A stretch of 44,127 bases of DNA. Origin: Lachnospiraceae bacterium. Its GTDB lineage: Bacteria > Bacillota > Clostridia > Lachnospirales > Lachnospiraceae. Position numbers and translations under genes: made by a program. The notes below the pieces were generated by a model. That model was given only the letters and a program-made list of their open reading frames with translations, was not told where the DNA came from and did no database searches. Shown here piece by piece: positions 7,808-15,570 of this stretch (its first letter is position 1; each line of letters opens with the position of its first letter). The stretch covers positions 1-44,127 of the forward strand of contig JAIKZD010000082.1 in assembly GCA_024682555.1 (NCBI GenBank), written 5' to 3'.

Positions 7808-9094
7808 TCACAAAAATCTTATAAGCAGATAGATCACGGCACAAAGGACGGCAGCGGCAGATCCGATGATTATCATACGTCCCTTATTCCGAACGCCGGC
7901 ATTCTCCGTCCCCATCTCCGCCATCATGTTCCTCTTCTCTGTCTTTTCTTTATTCTGCTCGGCCAGTCTCCTCTTTATCCTGTCGGCCGCATCGGAGTTT
8001 CCGGCAGGGACGAGATTATCCCTGTTTACCGTAAATTCCGGACTGTTTTCCGAAAAAGAACCCGTAAAAGATCCTGTGAAAGACCCTGTAAAGGTTCCGG
8101 TAAGTCCCGGGGATACAGGAGCGCCATCGCCGTTACCCGGCATACTCTCCTTCTTATCCTCCATTCCATATGTCCCGTTTAATACCCTCTTAAGATCTTC
8201 GTTTAATTCCTTTGCACTCTGATATCTGCGGGCCGGATCATAGGCACAGGCCTTCAGGATTATGGCAGCCATGTTTTCGGACGCGTTGCAGGGTGCGGGA
8301 AGGGGTTCTCCCGACAGTCTTCTTTTCAGAGCCTCAACCCTTGCGTTCGGACTTGCGTTGGTCTCCGGAGTAAGAAAAGGAAGCATCCTGTTATTTAAGA
8401 ACCTGTACAGCACAAGTCCCAGTGAATATATATCCACCGTGGCATTATACTCATCACCCTTATCTATCTCCGGGGCCATATAATTGTAGGTGCCCTTCTG
8501 GGACATGGCCCCTGCCAGATTCTCCAGTTTTTTTGCGATCCCGAAATCTCCGAGCTTATAATCACCGAACTCGTTTACGAAGATGTTCTCAGGCTTTATG
8601 TCCCTGTGTATGACCTTTTTAAGCGCACATATCTCCAGAGCCTTTGAAATATCAAGTCCCAGCTGTATGACTTCTTCTTCCGGCATGTCTCTGTCACCCA
8701 GCCAGTTATTCAAAGGCGCAAGCAGCTCCATACGGATAAAGATGGTGTATCCGGGCTTTTCCGTATGCTCAACCACCTGATAATCCTCTACGCTGACTAT
8801 ATTCTGGACACCCTTAAAGGATTCCATCAGCCTGATCTCATTTACAAAATCCATGACTATGCCGTTTAAATAGGATTTTGTATCCGAAAGAGTCATCCCG
8901 TCTGCTATAAGGGAATCGATCTCGGTATCATTTTCGGGGATCCTGATAACCTTGATGGCGCTCTTGGATTCCATGGTATAGTCCGAACGGACGGCTTCAT
9001 ACACGGCGCCGTAGGCACCCTTTCCAAGCAGCTTTATAAGACTCCATTCGGGCCAGAAGTCATACATGAGTTCCTCAGTTGTTTTTTCGGCCAT
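7808..9094 (-). CDS. Ser/Thr protein kinase, tail-anchored, with FTGS repeats
   Basis: 428 residues. The Hanks-type kinase domain spans about residues 15-308, with a glycine-rich loop GKGAYGAVYEAV (24-35), ATP-binding Lys48, catalytic loop HRDIKPEN (Asp165, Asn170), DFG (Asp183) and an activation segment ending GTYNYMAPE. After it comes a linker with a tandem TGTFTGSFTGSFTGSFSE repeat (about 332-349), a charged helix (371-392), and a single C-terminal transmembrane helix (406-427) that ends the protein. There are no PASTA or other outside domains, so it cannot sense outside ligands by itself. Its ATG follows 15 nt after the preceding gene in an operon with a PP2C phosphatase and an FHA transporter. 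All catalytic residues are present, so it should be active. Confidence 0.93.
   Translation of the reverse strand: MAEKTTEELMYDFWPEWSLIKLLGKGAYGAVYEAVRSDYTMESKSAIKVIRIPENDTEIDSLIADGMTLSDTKSYLNGIVMDFVNEIRLMESFKGVQNIVSVEDYQVVEHTEKPGYTIFIRMELLAPLNNWLGDRDMPEEEVIQLGLDISKALEICALKKVIHRDIKPENIFVNEFGDYKLGDFGIAKKLENLAGAMSQKGTYNYMAPEIDKGDEYNATVDIYSLGLVLYRFLNNRMLPFLTPETNASPNARVEALKRRLSGEPLPAPCNASENMAAIILKACAYDPARRYQSAKELNEDLKRVLNGTYGMEDKKESMPGNGDGAPVSPGLTGTFTGSFTGSFTGSFSENSPEFTVNRDNLVPAGNSDAADRIKRRLAEQNKEKTEKRNMMAEMGTENAGVRNKGRMIIIGSAAAVLCAVIYLLIRFL
8042..8102. repeat. 12-nt tandem repeats encoding FTGS units in the kinase linker
   Basis: On the plus strand the run reads as variants of GTAAAAGATCCT, GTGAAAGACCCT and GTAAAGGTTCCG in phase with codons. 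It encodes three to four (F/T)TGS units. Such arrays can change length by slippage. Confidence 0.65.
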
Positions 9095-9109
9095 AACATC
9101 AATCCTTTC

Positions 9110-10759
9110 CTACCATGTCATCGGCTTGTTCCATTGCCAGTCAACTATATCCTTCTCTGTCCATTCATATTCAAGGACATTGAACATCCTGCATTCCTTA
9201 GTTACAGCATCCATAACGCCGTATACCAGATAAAGCTTTTCTCCGTCCTTTGTTCCAGACGGGAATTTGCCCTCGGCTTTTGCAGAGGCAAGATTTAAAT
9301 GCTTATTGAAATCATCCTCATTTTCTCCAAAGGTATCAACAGACCCTTTCCCGGTAACGGAGGTAAGAAAACTCTTTGGTGTCACCGTGATGCCACCGTG
9401 CTTTGCAGAGCCTTTTTCAAGATCCACATCTGCTATGGCAAGACTGCAGATTACTCCTGCGGGAAGCCCGTCAGTTTCAGATTCTCTGAATATCCTCAAT
9501 TCTTCATAATAGGATTCGCCGCCATAATAGCTTGTCTTAAATCCCGGATCCGGTATCAGAAACTGCAGAGTCTCTTCTTTTCCCGTGGGGCTATTATCTT
9601 TTGAGACGGTAAAGGTATAGACCATATCCTGCCCGTCCGAACCTCTTCTGCTTTCCCGTATCCTGACGCCGTCTTTTTCATCCTCTGTCTTTTCGGAATT
9701 GATATATCTCACATCCTTAAGATTCCATATGCCGGGATACTCATGCCTGATCCACTCGGGATCGTTTTCCTCATGGGTCTCCTCCGCGGCTTCTGTCTCT
9801 TTTCGGGGCGCATCGGCTTTGTCAAACACCCATGAATATTCCCAGACCTTTCTCATCCTTATATCCTCAGATTCTCCGGCAATTATATCAAACACGAGCC
9901 AGATCTTTGCGCCCTCGGAAACCTTCTGCGGCATCTGCGCATAAGGCCTGTAATAGCAGCTCTCAAGGCCGTTATCATCGGTATCGCCTCCGTCTCTTGT
10001 CCTGTTGTCGATACCGATGTGTCTGGCTTCTGACCTTGGATATATACTCTCGTTAACGGACTTCTTCAGATATGTATAGACGGCGATATCCTGCCCGAAT
10101 GGGTCTGTATTGTCGGCATCATCCTTTTTTATATCTGCAAGATACAGGGCTCCGTGAACGTCACCTATACGCTTTTTTGTCCCTTTATTTATATAGCTTA
10201 TCTTTATATCCGGCTGTATGTCTTCACCCGGGGCATATCTGTCCGATAATCCCTGACATCTGATCAAATAATCCGTGTGCTTTTTACCTTGTTCAAAGGT
10301 GACCGATACTTCCTTTTCGTCTTTTCCACCGGTGTTTATATTAACATTGGTACCCTTTCCTCCCGCGTTCAGGGTAAAGGAGATGTCCTTCCCCTCCGTG
10401 TTTACGGTGACAGGATCCCCGGGCTTCTGATCCTTATCCCCGATGAGCACGGGCTCAAACATGATCTCGTCCGTTTTCTCCCAATGACCGGGATTTAATG
10501 CATTTAAGGATAACACTTTGTTTTTGTCATCATATGTGGCTCCCGGTTCCTTTTCGTTTATCTCGGACGGAGCTTCAGTTCCACCCGTGACCTGATATAT
10601 CTTTGAGCTGTCCGCCCTTCCCGCAGAGGATCGGGATCTGCCTGACAGATTATCAATAACTCCGTAGATAAAATCAAAACCGCAGAAGAAACAGAATACA
10701 GAAACAATAACAAGGAGCAGCATCAATTTTTTTCCGTGTGTAATCCTTCTTTGCATCAT
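9110..10759 (-). CDS. Membrane-anchored protein with duplicated extracellular region
   Basis: 549 residues. The N-terminus is basic (MMQRRITHGKK) and is followed by one hydrophobic segment (LMLLLVIVSVFCFFCGFDFIY as a signal anchor, residues about 13-33). The rest is predicted outside the cell. Two segments end in the same pattern: AKIWLVFDIIAGESEDIRM...WEYSW near the middle, and EKLYLVYGVMDAVTKECRM...LEYEW near the C-terminus. I read this as an internal duplication of a beta-rich domain. The gene starts 2 nt after the FHA-ABC stop and ends 15 nt before the kinase start, so it is firmly inside the phospho-signalling operon. It may be an extracellular partner or sensor for the transporter. No named family is recognised. 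Confidence 0.8.
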   Translation of the reverse strand: MMQRRITHGKKLMLLLVIVSVFCFFCGFDFIYGVIDNLSGRSRSSAGRADSSKIYQVTGGTEAPSEINEKEPGATYDDKNKVLSLNALNPGHWEKTDEIMFEPVLIGDKDQKPGDPVTVNTEGKDISFTLNAGGKGTNVNINTGGKDEKEVSVTFEQGKKHTDYLIRCQGLSDRYAPGEDIQPDIKISYINKGTKKRIGDVHGALYLADIKKDDADNTDPFGQDIAVYTYLKKSVNESIYPRSEARHIGIDNRTRDGGDTDDNGLESCYYRPYAQMPQKVSEGAKIWLVFDIIAGESEDIRMRKVWEYSWVFDKADAPRKETEAAEETHEENDPEWIRHEYPGIWNLKDVRYINSEKTEDEKDGVRIRESRRGSDGQDMVYTFTVSKDNSPTGKEETLQFLIPDPGFKTSYYGGESYYEELRIFRESETDGLPAGVICSLAIADVDLEKGSAKHGGITVTPKSFLTSVTGKGSVDTFGENEDDFNKHLNLASAKAEGKFPSGTKDGEKLYLVYGVMDAVTKECRMFNVLEYEWTEKDIVDWQWNKPMTW

Positions 10760-10761
10760 CT

Positions 10762-13167
10762 TTATCCGTTTTCCTTTCCCACGGACTGAAGCACCACTCT
10801 TGCGATCACCAGATATCCGATGACGAACAGAAGCAGTATCCCCCAGTCGGTGAAAAGATGTTTTGAAACAAATTCAAAACAGTCCTCAGGATTATGGCTT
10901 ACATACTGGGCTATAAACGGATCCAGCTGCTGAAGCGAAAGCTCGAGGCCGTTTAAATTGGCGGTTGTTCCGTATGCCTCCATGCTCCACCGGCAGTTTG
11001 TGATATAGGAAATGATCTCGGTGGCACCTGCAAGGGAGAACATCATTCCTGAGAAAAGTATCTGCGGCATCAGAAGGATCGGCGCCACGGTCATCGCCCT
11101 GTCCGCATTGGTGAAGAGGGATGATACAAACAGACCCATGGCCGAGGCGGATATCGCCGTAAGGAAGGTTGTCAGAAAGATCTCTACAAACGGCGAAGTG
11201 AACACCCCTCCTTTTGGAAGTCCCACGGTTAAAGAAAAGACCCCTACTATCATGGCACTCTGGATGAGACACATAAGTCCCAGGACCACAACCTTTGAGA
11301 TGATATAATTGGTCAGAGACAGGCCGGTCATATACTCACGTCTCAGGATATTTCTTTCCTTGCAGACCTCCTGTATCGCATTCAGCATTCCTACCCAGAA
11401 AGCACAGCAGGACAGGGAAAACAAGAGGCTCTTTGTCATTTCGTACTGATCGTACTGCTTGCCGTCCGCAACGAGGGATATGAGAATGGCAAGAAGAGGT
11501 GCCTGCAGCATTAACAGGATCAGCCTCTGTCTGTCGTTTACCACAAGCTTTAAATATCTCTGACATAACACGGGCAGCTGCCTTGCCTTCTTTTCCCTCT
11601 TTGTCGAAACCACTGCCGCCTGCTCCGTTCTGGTCTTTCCCTGAGGCGCAGCGGCCAGGGTCGCATCATATTTCTGCCTTATCTCCTTTGCATGATCCGT
11701 TATCATGCCGTATACATCGACGACATCCGATACTCCGAAGAAATCCAGGGCCTCGTCATGGGGTCCGAAGAAGCAGAGATTTCCGCCTTTGCCCATGAAC
11801 ACTATCTTGTCGCACATCTTAAGCTGCAGTGTGCTGTGAGTTACCAAAATTACCGTCTTTCCGCCGTCAGCCATTTCACGAAGCGAGGTCATAAGGCTTC
11901 TCTCCGTTCCCGGATCGAGTCCGGATGCGGGCTCATCGAGGAATAAAAGGTTGGGGTCGGATAAAAGTTCGACCGCTATGCTGGCTCTCTTTTTCTGCCC
12001 GCCGCTCAAAGCCTTTATAAAGCTGTTCTTTTTTTCCGTAAGTTCCACGAGCCTTATTGCCCTGTCTATGGCAGCCTCGCGCTCCTTTTGGGAGGTGTCG
12101 GGAGGAAGCCTTAGCTTCGAGGTATATAAGAGCATATCGTAAAGCGTCAGATTATCATATACGATATCCGACTGAGGCACATATCCTATCAGCTTCTTAA
12201 GGGAATCAAAGTTCTGATAAAGCTCGGCACCGTTTATATAAACATGGCCTGCCGCGGGATGAAGATATCCGCTCATGGCATTTAAGATGGTGGATTTTCC
12301 GGCGCCGGAGCCTCCGATTATGGCTATAAGCTCACCGGGCTTAATATTCAGGCTTACATTGTTGCAGGTGACAAAAGATTTCTTTCCTTTGCCCCGCCTT
12401 ATGACAACGTTCTCCGCATCCACGGAAATACCGCCGCCGTAGAAGCAGTAGGAGATCATCTGCGAGGTAAAGATAAGCTTCGTGTTGGTGATCATTATCA
12501 CGTCTTTTTCGTGCAGGACCTGCTTTCCCGTTATCCTCCGGTTATTAACGATCACACCGTTTGTGCTGTTATTGTCTTCTATGAAGTAATGGCCCCCCGC
12601 AGATACTATCCTTGCATGAAGTTTTGACACGCTTATATGGGGTAAAACAATGCTGCAGCCGGGATCTCTTCCTAAGGTGATCTGATTCTGTCCCTGCAGC
12701 ATGACCGTATTCCATCTGCTTCTGGAATCCGCTGCCGCAAATACGAAAAGAACACCCTCCGCAATGGTTTCAACACCATCATCTATCCTGATAAAATCAC
12801 CTTCACACAAAGATCTCCGGACTATGGCAGCGTTATTGTAAATGAGTCCGTTGGTACTTGGAGAGGATCCGTAAAATTCCCTGTCCTCCATCGACCACTG
12901 CCCGTTCACATAGCTGAATCGTCCGTGTTCGGAAGAAACAAGAGGAGATGTGAGAACGATATCGTTTCCCGGAGCACGGCCGAAACTGATCACGGTTTTT
13001 CCGAAATCAAAAAGCCTTATATTGACCGGAGCATTGTTTCCGTCAAAGATCGTGACTATGAGATCGGAATTTCCCGAACCGGACCCGTTCCCGTTTCCCA
13101 TGACACCCTGAAAATTCCCGGGCCTGTTTCCCGAATGCAGAATGTTCGTTGTCTGATCAATATCCAT
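10762..13167 (-). CDS. Double-FHA ABC transporter (Rv1747-like architecture)
   Basis: 801 residues. FHA domain 1 covers about residues 37-140, with SFGRAPGNDIVL, SSEH and STNG. FHA domain 2 covers about 150-235, with TLGRDPGCSIVL, SKLHAR and NSTNG. Both keep the Arg, Ser, His and Asn residues used to bind phospho-threonine. The ABC ATPase follows (about 250-480): Walker A GGSGAGKS at 285-292, signature LSGGQKKR from 387, Walker B LLFLDE at 407-412, and H-loop VTHST. The C-terminal part (about 540-795) is an ABC-2-type six-helix membrane domain. The order FHA-FHA-ATPase-permease in one chain matches mycobacterial Rv1747, whose FHA domains bind kinase PknF. Here the gene is 2 nt from a PP2C phosphatase and two genes from a kinase. 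The exported substrate is unknown. Confidence 0.93.
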   Translation of the reverse strand: MDIDQTTNILHSGNRPGNFQGVMGNGNGSGSGNSDLIVTIFDGNNAPVNIRLFDFGKTVISFGRAPGNDIVLTSPLVSSEHGRFSYVNGQWSMEDREFYGSSPSTNGLIYNNAAIVRRSLCEGDFIRIDDGVETIAEGVLFVFAAADSRSRWNTVMLQGQNQITLGRDPGCSIVLPHISVSKLHARIVSAGGHYFIEDNNSTNGVIVNNRRITGKQVLHEKDVIMITNTKLIFTSQMISYCFYGGGISVDAENVVIRRGKGKKSFVTCNNVSLNIKPGELIAIIGGSGAGKSTILNAMSGYLHPAAGHVYINGAELYQNFDSLKKLIGYVPQSDIVYDNLTLYDMLLYTSKLRLPPDTSQKEREAAIDRAIRLVELTEKKNSFIKALSGGQKKRASIAVELLSDPNLLFLDEPASGLDPGTERSLMTSLREMADGGKTVILVTHSTLQLKMCDKIVFMGKGGNLCFFGPHDEALDFFGVSDVVDVYGMITDHAKEIRQKYDATLAAAPQGKTRTEQAAVVSTKREKKARQLPVLCQRYLKLVVNDRQRLILLMLQAPLLAILISLVADGKQYDQYEMTKSLLFSLSCCAFWVGMLNAIQEVCKERNILRREYMTGLSLTNYIISKVVVLGLMCLIQSAMIVGVFSLTVGLPKGGVFTSPFVEIFLTTFLTAISASAMGLFVSSLFTNADRAMTVAPILLMPQILFSGMMFSLAGATEIISYITNCRWSMEAYGTTANLNGLELSLQQLDPFIAQYVSHNPEDCFEFVSKHLFTDWGILLLFVIGYLVIARVVLQSVGKENG

Positions 13168-13169
13168 GT

Positions 13170-13961
13170 CTACCTCCTCTGTCTTCCGAAAAGATCAAAA
13201 AATCCGGATCTTTTCTTTTTAACCCTGCAAAGGATTATCGTTATATTGTCCTTTCCTCCGTTTTCGATGGCTTCCCTCAAAAGCTTCGGGACAGCATCCC
13301 AAATGGAATATGCCGACAATACCCTTGCTATCTCATCTTCCTGAACCATATCCGTCAATCCGTCCGAACAGATCAGATACACATCTCCGTCCCAGTATTC
13401 GCCTGTTGCCACATAGGGATCTATCTGCATCTCCTCCGGCGGTATCCCCAGATTCTGTGAAAGCGGCGGCTTCCCGCCGATCTTATAGGGTGCCACGTGA
13501 TCTATTGAGATCTGTTTAAGCTCCCCCGAAACAAACCTGAATATCCTGCTGTCTCCGATGTTGCAAAGAGATATGCCGTCCTTCGAGAAATATAGCATTG
13601 CTCCCGTGGTACCCATGGATTCTATGTTATTGTCCGCGGCATACCTGTATATCCTCTCATTTGCACGGGTACACAGATCAAGCAGCAGGTCAACGGGAGC
13701 CGTCCCATCTGCCCTTACAGTCCGTGCGGCGCATTCGGATGCAATAAGCGAAGCCATCTCGCCGCATTCCTCACCGCCCATTCCGTCAAAGACACCAAGG
13801 AGCAGATCTTTGCCTGCGTCAGATTCACCCCTGAGCGGCTCTCCCATGCTGCTCTCATGGTTTTTCAGGTAAACCCCGTCCGCTATGAAATTGTCCTGGT
13901 TGATCTTTCTGATCTTTCCTATATCACAGATCAGACAGTACGACACCTCATACCGTGCCAT
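13170..13961 (-). CDS. PP2C-family Ser/Thr phosphatase
   Basis: 263 residues, a single soluble PP2C domain of normal bacterial length. The family motifs are complete: KINQDN (residues 19-24), VFDGMGG (57-63, metal-binding Asp59), NIGDSRIF, CSDGLTDM and KDNITII. It should reverse Ser/Thr phosphorylation with Mn/Mg as cofactor. It is the first gene of a four-gene operon with the FHA transporter 2 nt downstream and the kinase at the end, the usual pairing of antagonistic enzymes. The start ATG has GAGGAT upstream and a good promoter lies about 40 nt further 5'. The C-terminus is basic (KKKRSGFFDLFGRQRR), which may hold it at the membrane or at a partner. Confidence 0.93.
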   Translation of the reverse strand: MARYEVSYCLICDIGKIRKINQDNFIADGVYLKNHESSMGEPLRGESDAGKDLLLGVFDGMGGEECGEMASLIASECAARTVRADGTAPVDLLLDLCTRANERIYRYAADNNIESMGTTGAMLYFSKDGISLCNIGDSRIFRFVSGELKQISIDHVAPYKIGGKPPLSQNLGIPPEEMQIDPYVATGEYWDGDVYLICSDGLTDMVQEDEIARVLSAYSIWDAVPKLLREAIENGGKDNITIILCRVKKKRSGFFDLFGRQRR

Positions 13962-14000
13962 ATGATTATCCTCTTATATAAAATTAATACAGTCGGTAAC

Positions 14001-14029
14001 ATTGTAACATAAAAGAGATATACCGTCAT
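14001..14029 (-). promoter_or_regulatory. Extended -10 promoter of the phosphatase/transporter/kinase operon
   Basis: On the minus strand ATGACG (14024-14029), a 17-nt spacer, and TACAAT (14001-14006) preceded by TGT, an extended -10. Transcription would start near 13994, about 33 nt before the PP2C ATG. Confidence 0.7.
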
Positions 14030-14064
14030 TCCTTTTTACAGGAACAGTGGCAGGCTCATTGCAA

Positions 14065-14109
14065 TAAAAAAAGGACCCGGAGCAAATGACAGCCCTCAGG
14101 TCTTTTTTT
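14065..14109. terminator. Bidirectional intrinsic terminator after rplT
   Basis: On the minus strand a GC-rich stem (GACCTGAGGGCT pairing imperfectly with GCTCCGGGTCC) is followed by eight T residues. The plus strand also ends in a T-run. It closes the infC-rpmI-rplT operon, 17 nt past the rplT stop. Confidence 0.85.
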
Positions 14110-14125
14110 ATATAATGCACATATA

Positions 14126-14482
14126 TTATGCGATCTTTTCCTTTGCAAGTTCCGCAAGTGTTGCAAATCCGTCCGGATCGTTTACTGCCATCTCGGCAAG
14201 CATCTTTCTGTTGATGTCAACCTCAGCAAGCTTTAAGCCATACATGAACTTTGAATAGGAAAGTCCGTTCATTCTTGCTGCTGCATTAATTCTTGCGATC
14301 CATAAACGTCTGAACTGACGCTTTCTCTCTTTTCTGCCGGCGTAAGCGGATGTCAGAGCTCTCATGACAGACTGCTTTGCGATCCTGTACTGCTTTGAAC
14401 GCGCTCCTCTGTATCCCTTCGCTAACTTAAGTACCTTATTATGTCTTCTTCTGGCTTTCATTCCGCCTTTAATTCTTGCCAT
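14126..14482 (-). CDS. rplT: 50S ribosomal protein L20
   Basis: 118 residues, full family length. The N-terminal basic arm [20 protein letters not shown] and the motif [21 protein letters not shown] are diagnostic of L20, which binds 23S rRNA early in large-subunit assembly. It is the last gene of the conserved infC-rpmI-rplT operon, 25 nt after rpmI. In many Firmicutes L20 also represses its own operon by binding the leader mRNA; a leader with an attenuator is present upstream of infC here. Confidence 0.98.
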   Translation of the reverse strand: MARIKGGMKARRRHNKVLKLAKGYRGARSKQYRIAKQSVMRALTSAYAGRKERKRQFRRLWIARINAAARMNGLSYSKFMYGLKLAEVDINRKMLAEMAVNDPDGFATLAELAKEKIA

Positions 14483-14507
14483 TTCTGTTTCCTCCTGATC
14501 CGGTTAT

Positions 14508-14705
14508 TTATAAGTAAGGGCAAATCTTCTTCATGTTAGCTACATTAGTCTCATCTGTCATTACTGCTTTTCTCAAGTTTCTCTTATTCTTTGTAGTCTT
14601 CTTTGTCAGGATATGACGTCTGTAGGCTTTATTCCTTTTCAGTTTTCCGGTACCGGTAACCTTAAAGCGCTTAGCCGCCGATCTGTTGGTCTTCATCTTT
14701 GCCAT
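14508..14705 (-). CDS. rpmI: 50S ribosomal protein L35
   Basis: 65 residues, the usual L35 length. [20 protein letters not shown] at the start and the basic [19 protein letters not shown] segment identify it. It is a small rRNA-binding protein of the large subunit. It lies between infC and rplT with a strong AGGAGGAAA ribosome site. The 117-nt infC-rpmI gap contains complementary GCGGAT and ATCCGC arms that could form a long-range stem, possibly a second regulatory site; that is only a suggestion. Confidence 0.98.
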   Translation of the reverse strand: MAKMKTNRSAAKRFKVTGTGKLKRNKAYRRHILTKKTTKNKRNLRKAVMTDETNVANMKKICPYL

Positions 14706-14822
14706 GGTTATTTCCTCCTAAGTATTTTTTTTGCCCGCGGATCACTTAACCCGTGTGCTTTGTACCTGTAAAACATTCATCCGCCCCTTGAAGGCCTGCG
14801 TGACAGACGAATATGTTTTTCA

Positions 14823-15332
14823 TCATCCTCTCTTTTCCGTCAGGAACATGGTCATGTTCCTTCCCTCGGCCTTGGGCGGTTTCTCAACAACGGCCACATC
14901 CGACAGACTTGCCGCAAAATCTTCAAGTATGTACTTGCTGTCATTCATGTGGGCCATCTCTCTGCCCCTGAAACGAAGCGTAACCTTGACTCTGTCTCCC
15001 TTTGACAAAAACTTTCTGGCCGCGCTTATCTTCGTGTTAAGGTCATTTTTGTCAATATTCGGTGACATACGTATCTCTTTGATCTCAATGATCTTCTGCT
15101 TCTTTTTGGCTTCTTTTTCCTTGCGTGCCTGTTCGTATTTGAACTTGCCGTAATCAACGATCCTGCATACCGGCGGCTTTGCCCCGGGTGCTATCTTAAC
15201 AAGATCGACTCCGGCTTCCTCCGCAAGGGCAAGAGCTTCTTTGACAGACATAACGCCAAGCTGTTCTCCGTCCTCACCGATAACACGCACTTCCTTATCC
15301 CTTATCTGTTCATTGATCATTAAATCGCTAAT
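14823..15332 (-). CDS. infC: Translation initiation factor IF-3 with an AUU start codon
   Basis: 169 residues counted from an ATT codon at 15332-15330. GGAGG lies at 15342-15346, exactly 9 nt upstream of this ATT, and 21 nt upstream of the first in-frame ATG (15320). The AUU is therefore the likely start, giving M-S-D-L-M-I-N-E-Q-I-R-D-K. Family landmarks are INEQIRDKEVRVIG, KIAPGAKPPVCRIVDYGKF, the lysine-rich linker helix (KEKEAKKKQK) and VTLRFRGREMAH. IF-3 keeps the 30S subunit free and rejects non-canonical start codons, so an AUU start makes its synthesis self-limiting, as known in E. coli. A longer ATG-initiated frame reaching 15560 would run through the leader terminator and is rejected. 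Confidence 0.94.
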   Translation of the reverse strand: MSDLMINEQIRDKEVRVIGEDGEQLGVMSVKEALALAEEAGVDLVKIAPGAKPPVCRIVDYGKFKYEQARKEKEAKKKQKIIEIKEIRMSPNIDKNDLNTKISAARKFLSKGDRVKVTLRFRGREMAHMNDSKYILEDFAASLSDVAVVEKPPKAEGRNMTMFLTEKRG

Positions 15333-15533
15333 AGCCTTATACCTCCGTTTTGCCGCAAACAATAAAAAAGTGGATGACCGCACGGACATCCACTTTATCG
15401 CATAATTACCACCATCATCGGACTGTTCATCATTATGACGGTGGAGATATGGACACCCGGTAACATCTTTCAGTCCCGGGGTGAGAGTGGACTGTTCCGT
15501 ACTCTGCTTGTTGTCTCCAACATACTTCGTTAA
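15333..15533 (-). ncRNA. infC leader RNA, probably L20-responsive
   Basis: About 200 nt of untranslated leader between the internal promoter and infC. It contains a hairpin with CCACCGTCAT / ATGATGGTGG arms (about 15406-15447) just before the terminator at 15364-15396. The position and design (stem-loops, then an intrinsic terminator ahead of infC-rpmI-rplT) match the L20 leader class of Firmicutes. I did not align it to the covariance model, so the L20 ligand is inferred. Confidence 0.65.
15364..15396 (-). terminator. Attenuator hairpin in the infC-rpmI-rplT leader
   Basis: On the minus strand GTGGATG-T-CCG, a two-base loop, CGG-T-CATCCAC form an 11-bp stem with one T.T mismatch, followed by TTTTTT. 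It lies about 32 nt upstream of the infC start, inside the transcribed leader, so it acts as an attenuator. Confidence 0.85.
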
Positions 15534-15560
15534 ATTATCACAGATAAAAATCGTTGTCAA
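15534..15560 (-). promoter_or_regulatory. Promoter of infC-rpmI-rplT
   Basis: On the minus strand TTGACA (15555-15560) is a perfect -35. GATAAT (15534-15539), preceded by TGT, is an extended -10 at 15-nt spacing; TAATTT at 17 nt is the alternative. It lies between thrS and infC. Confidence 0.65.
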
Positions 15561-15570
15561 GAAATTTTTA

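Noticed and set aside
8042-8102. CRISPR-like or other non-coding repeat array
   Set aside because: The 12-nt units are in frame inside the kinase gene and have no spacers.
15333-15560. N-terminal extension of IF-3 to an ATG at 15560
   Set aside because: The extension runs through the promoter, leader hairpins and an intrinsic terminator, and shares no sequence with IF-3 proteins.
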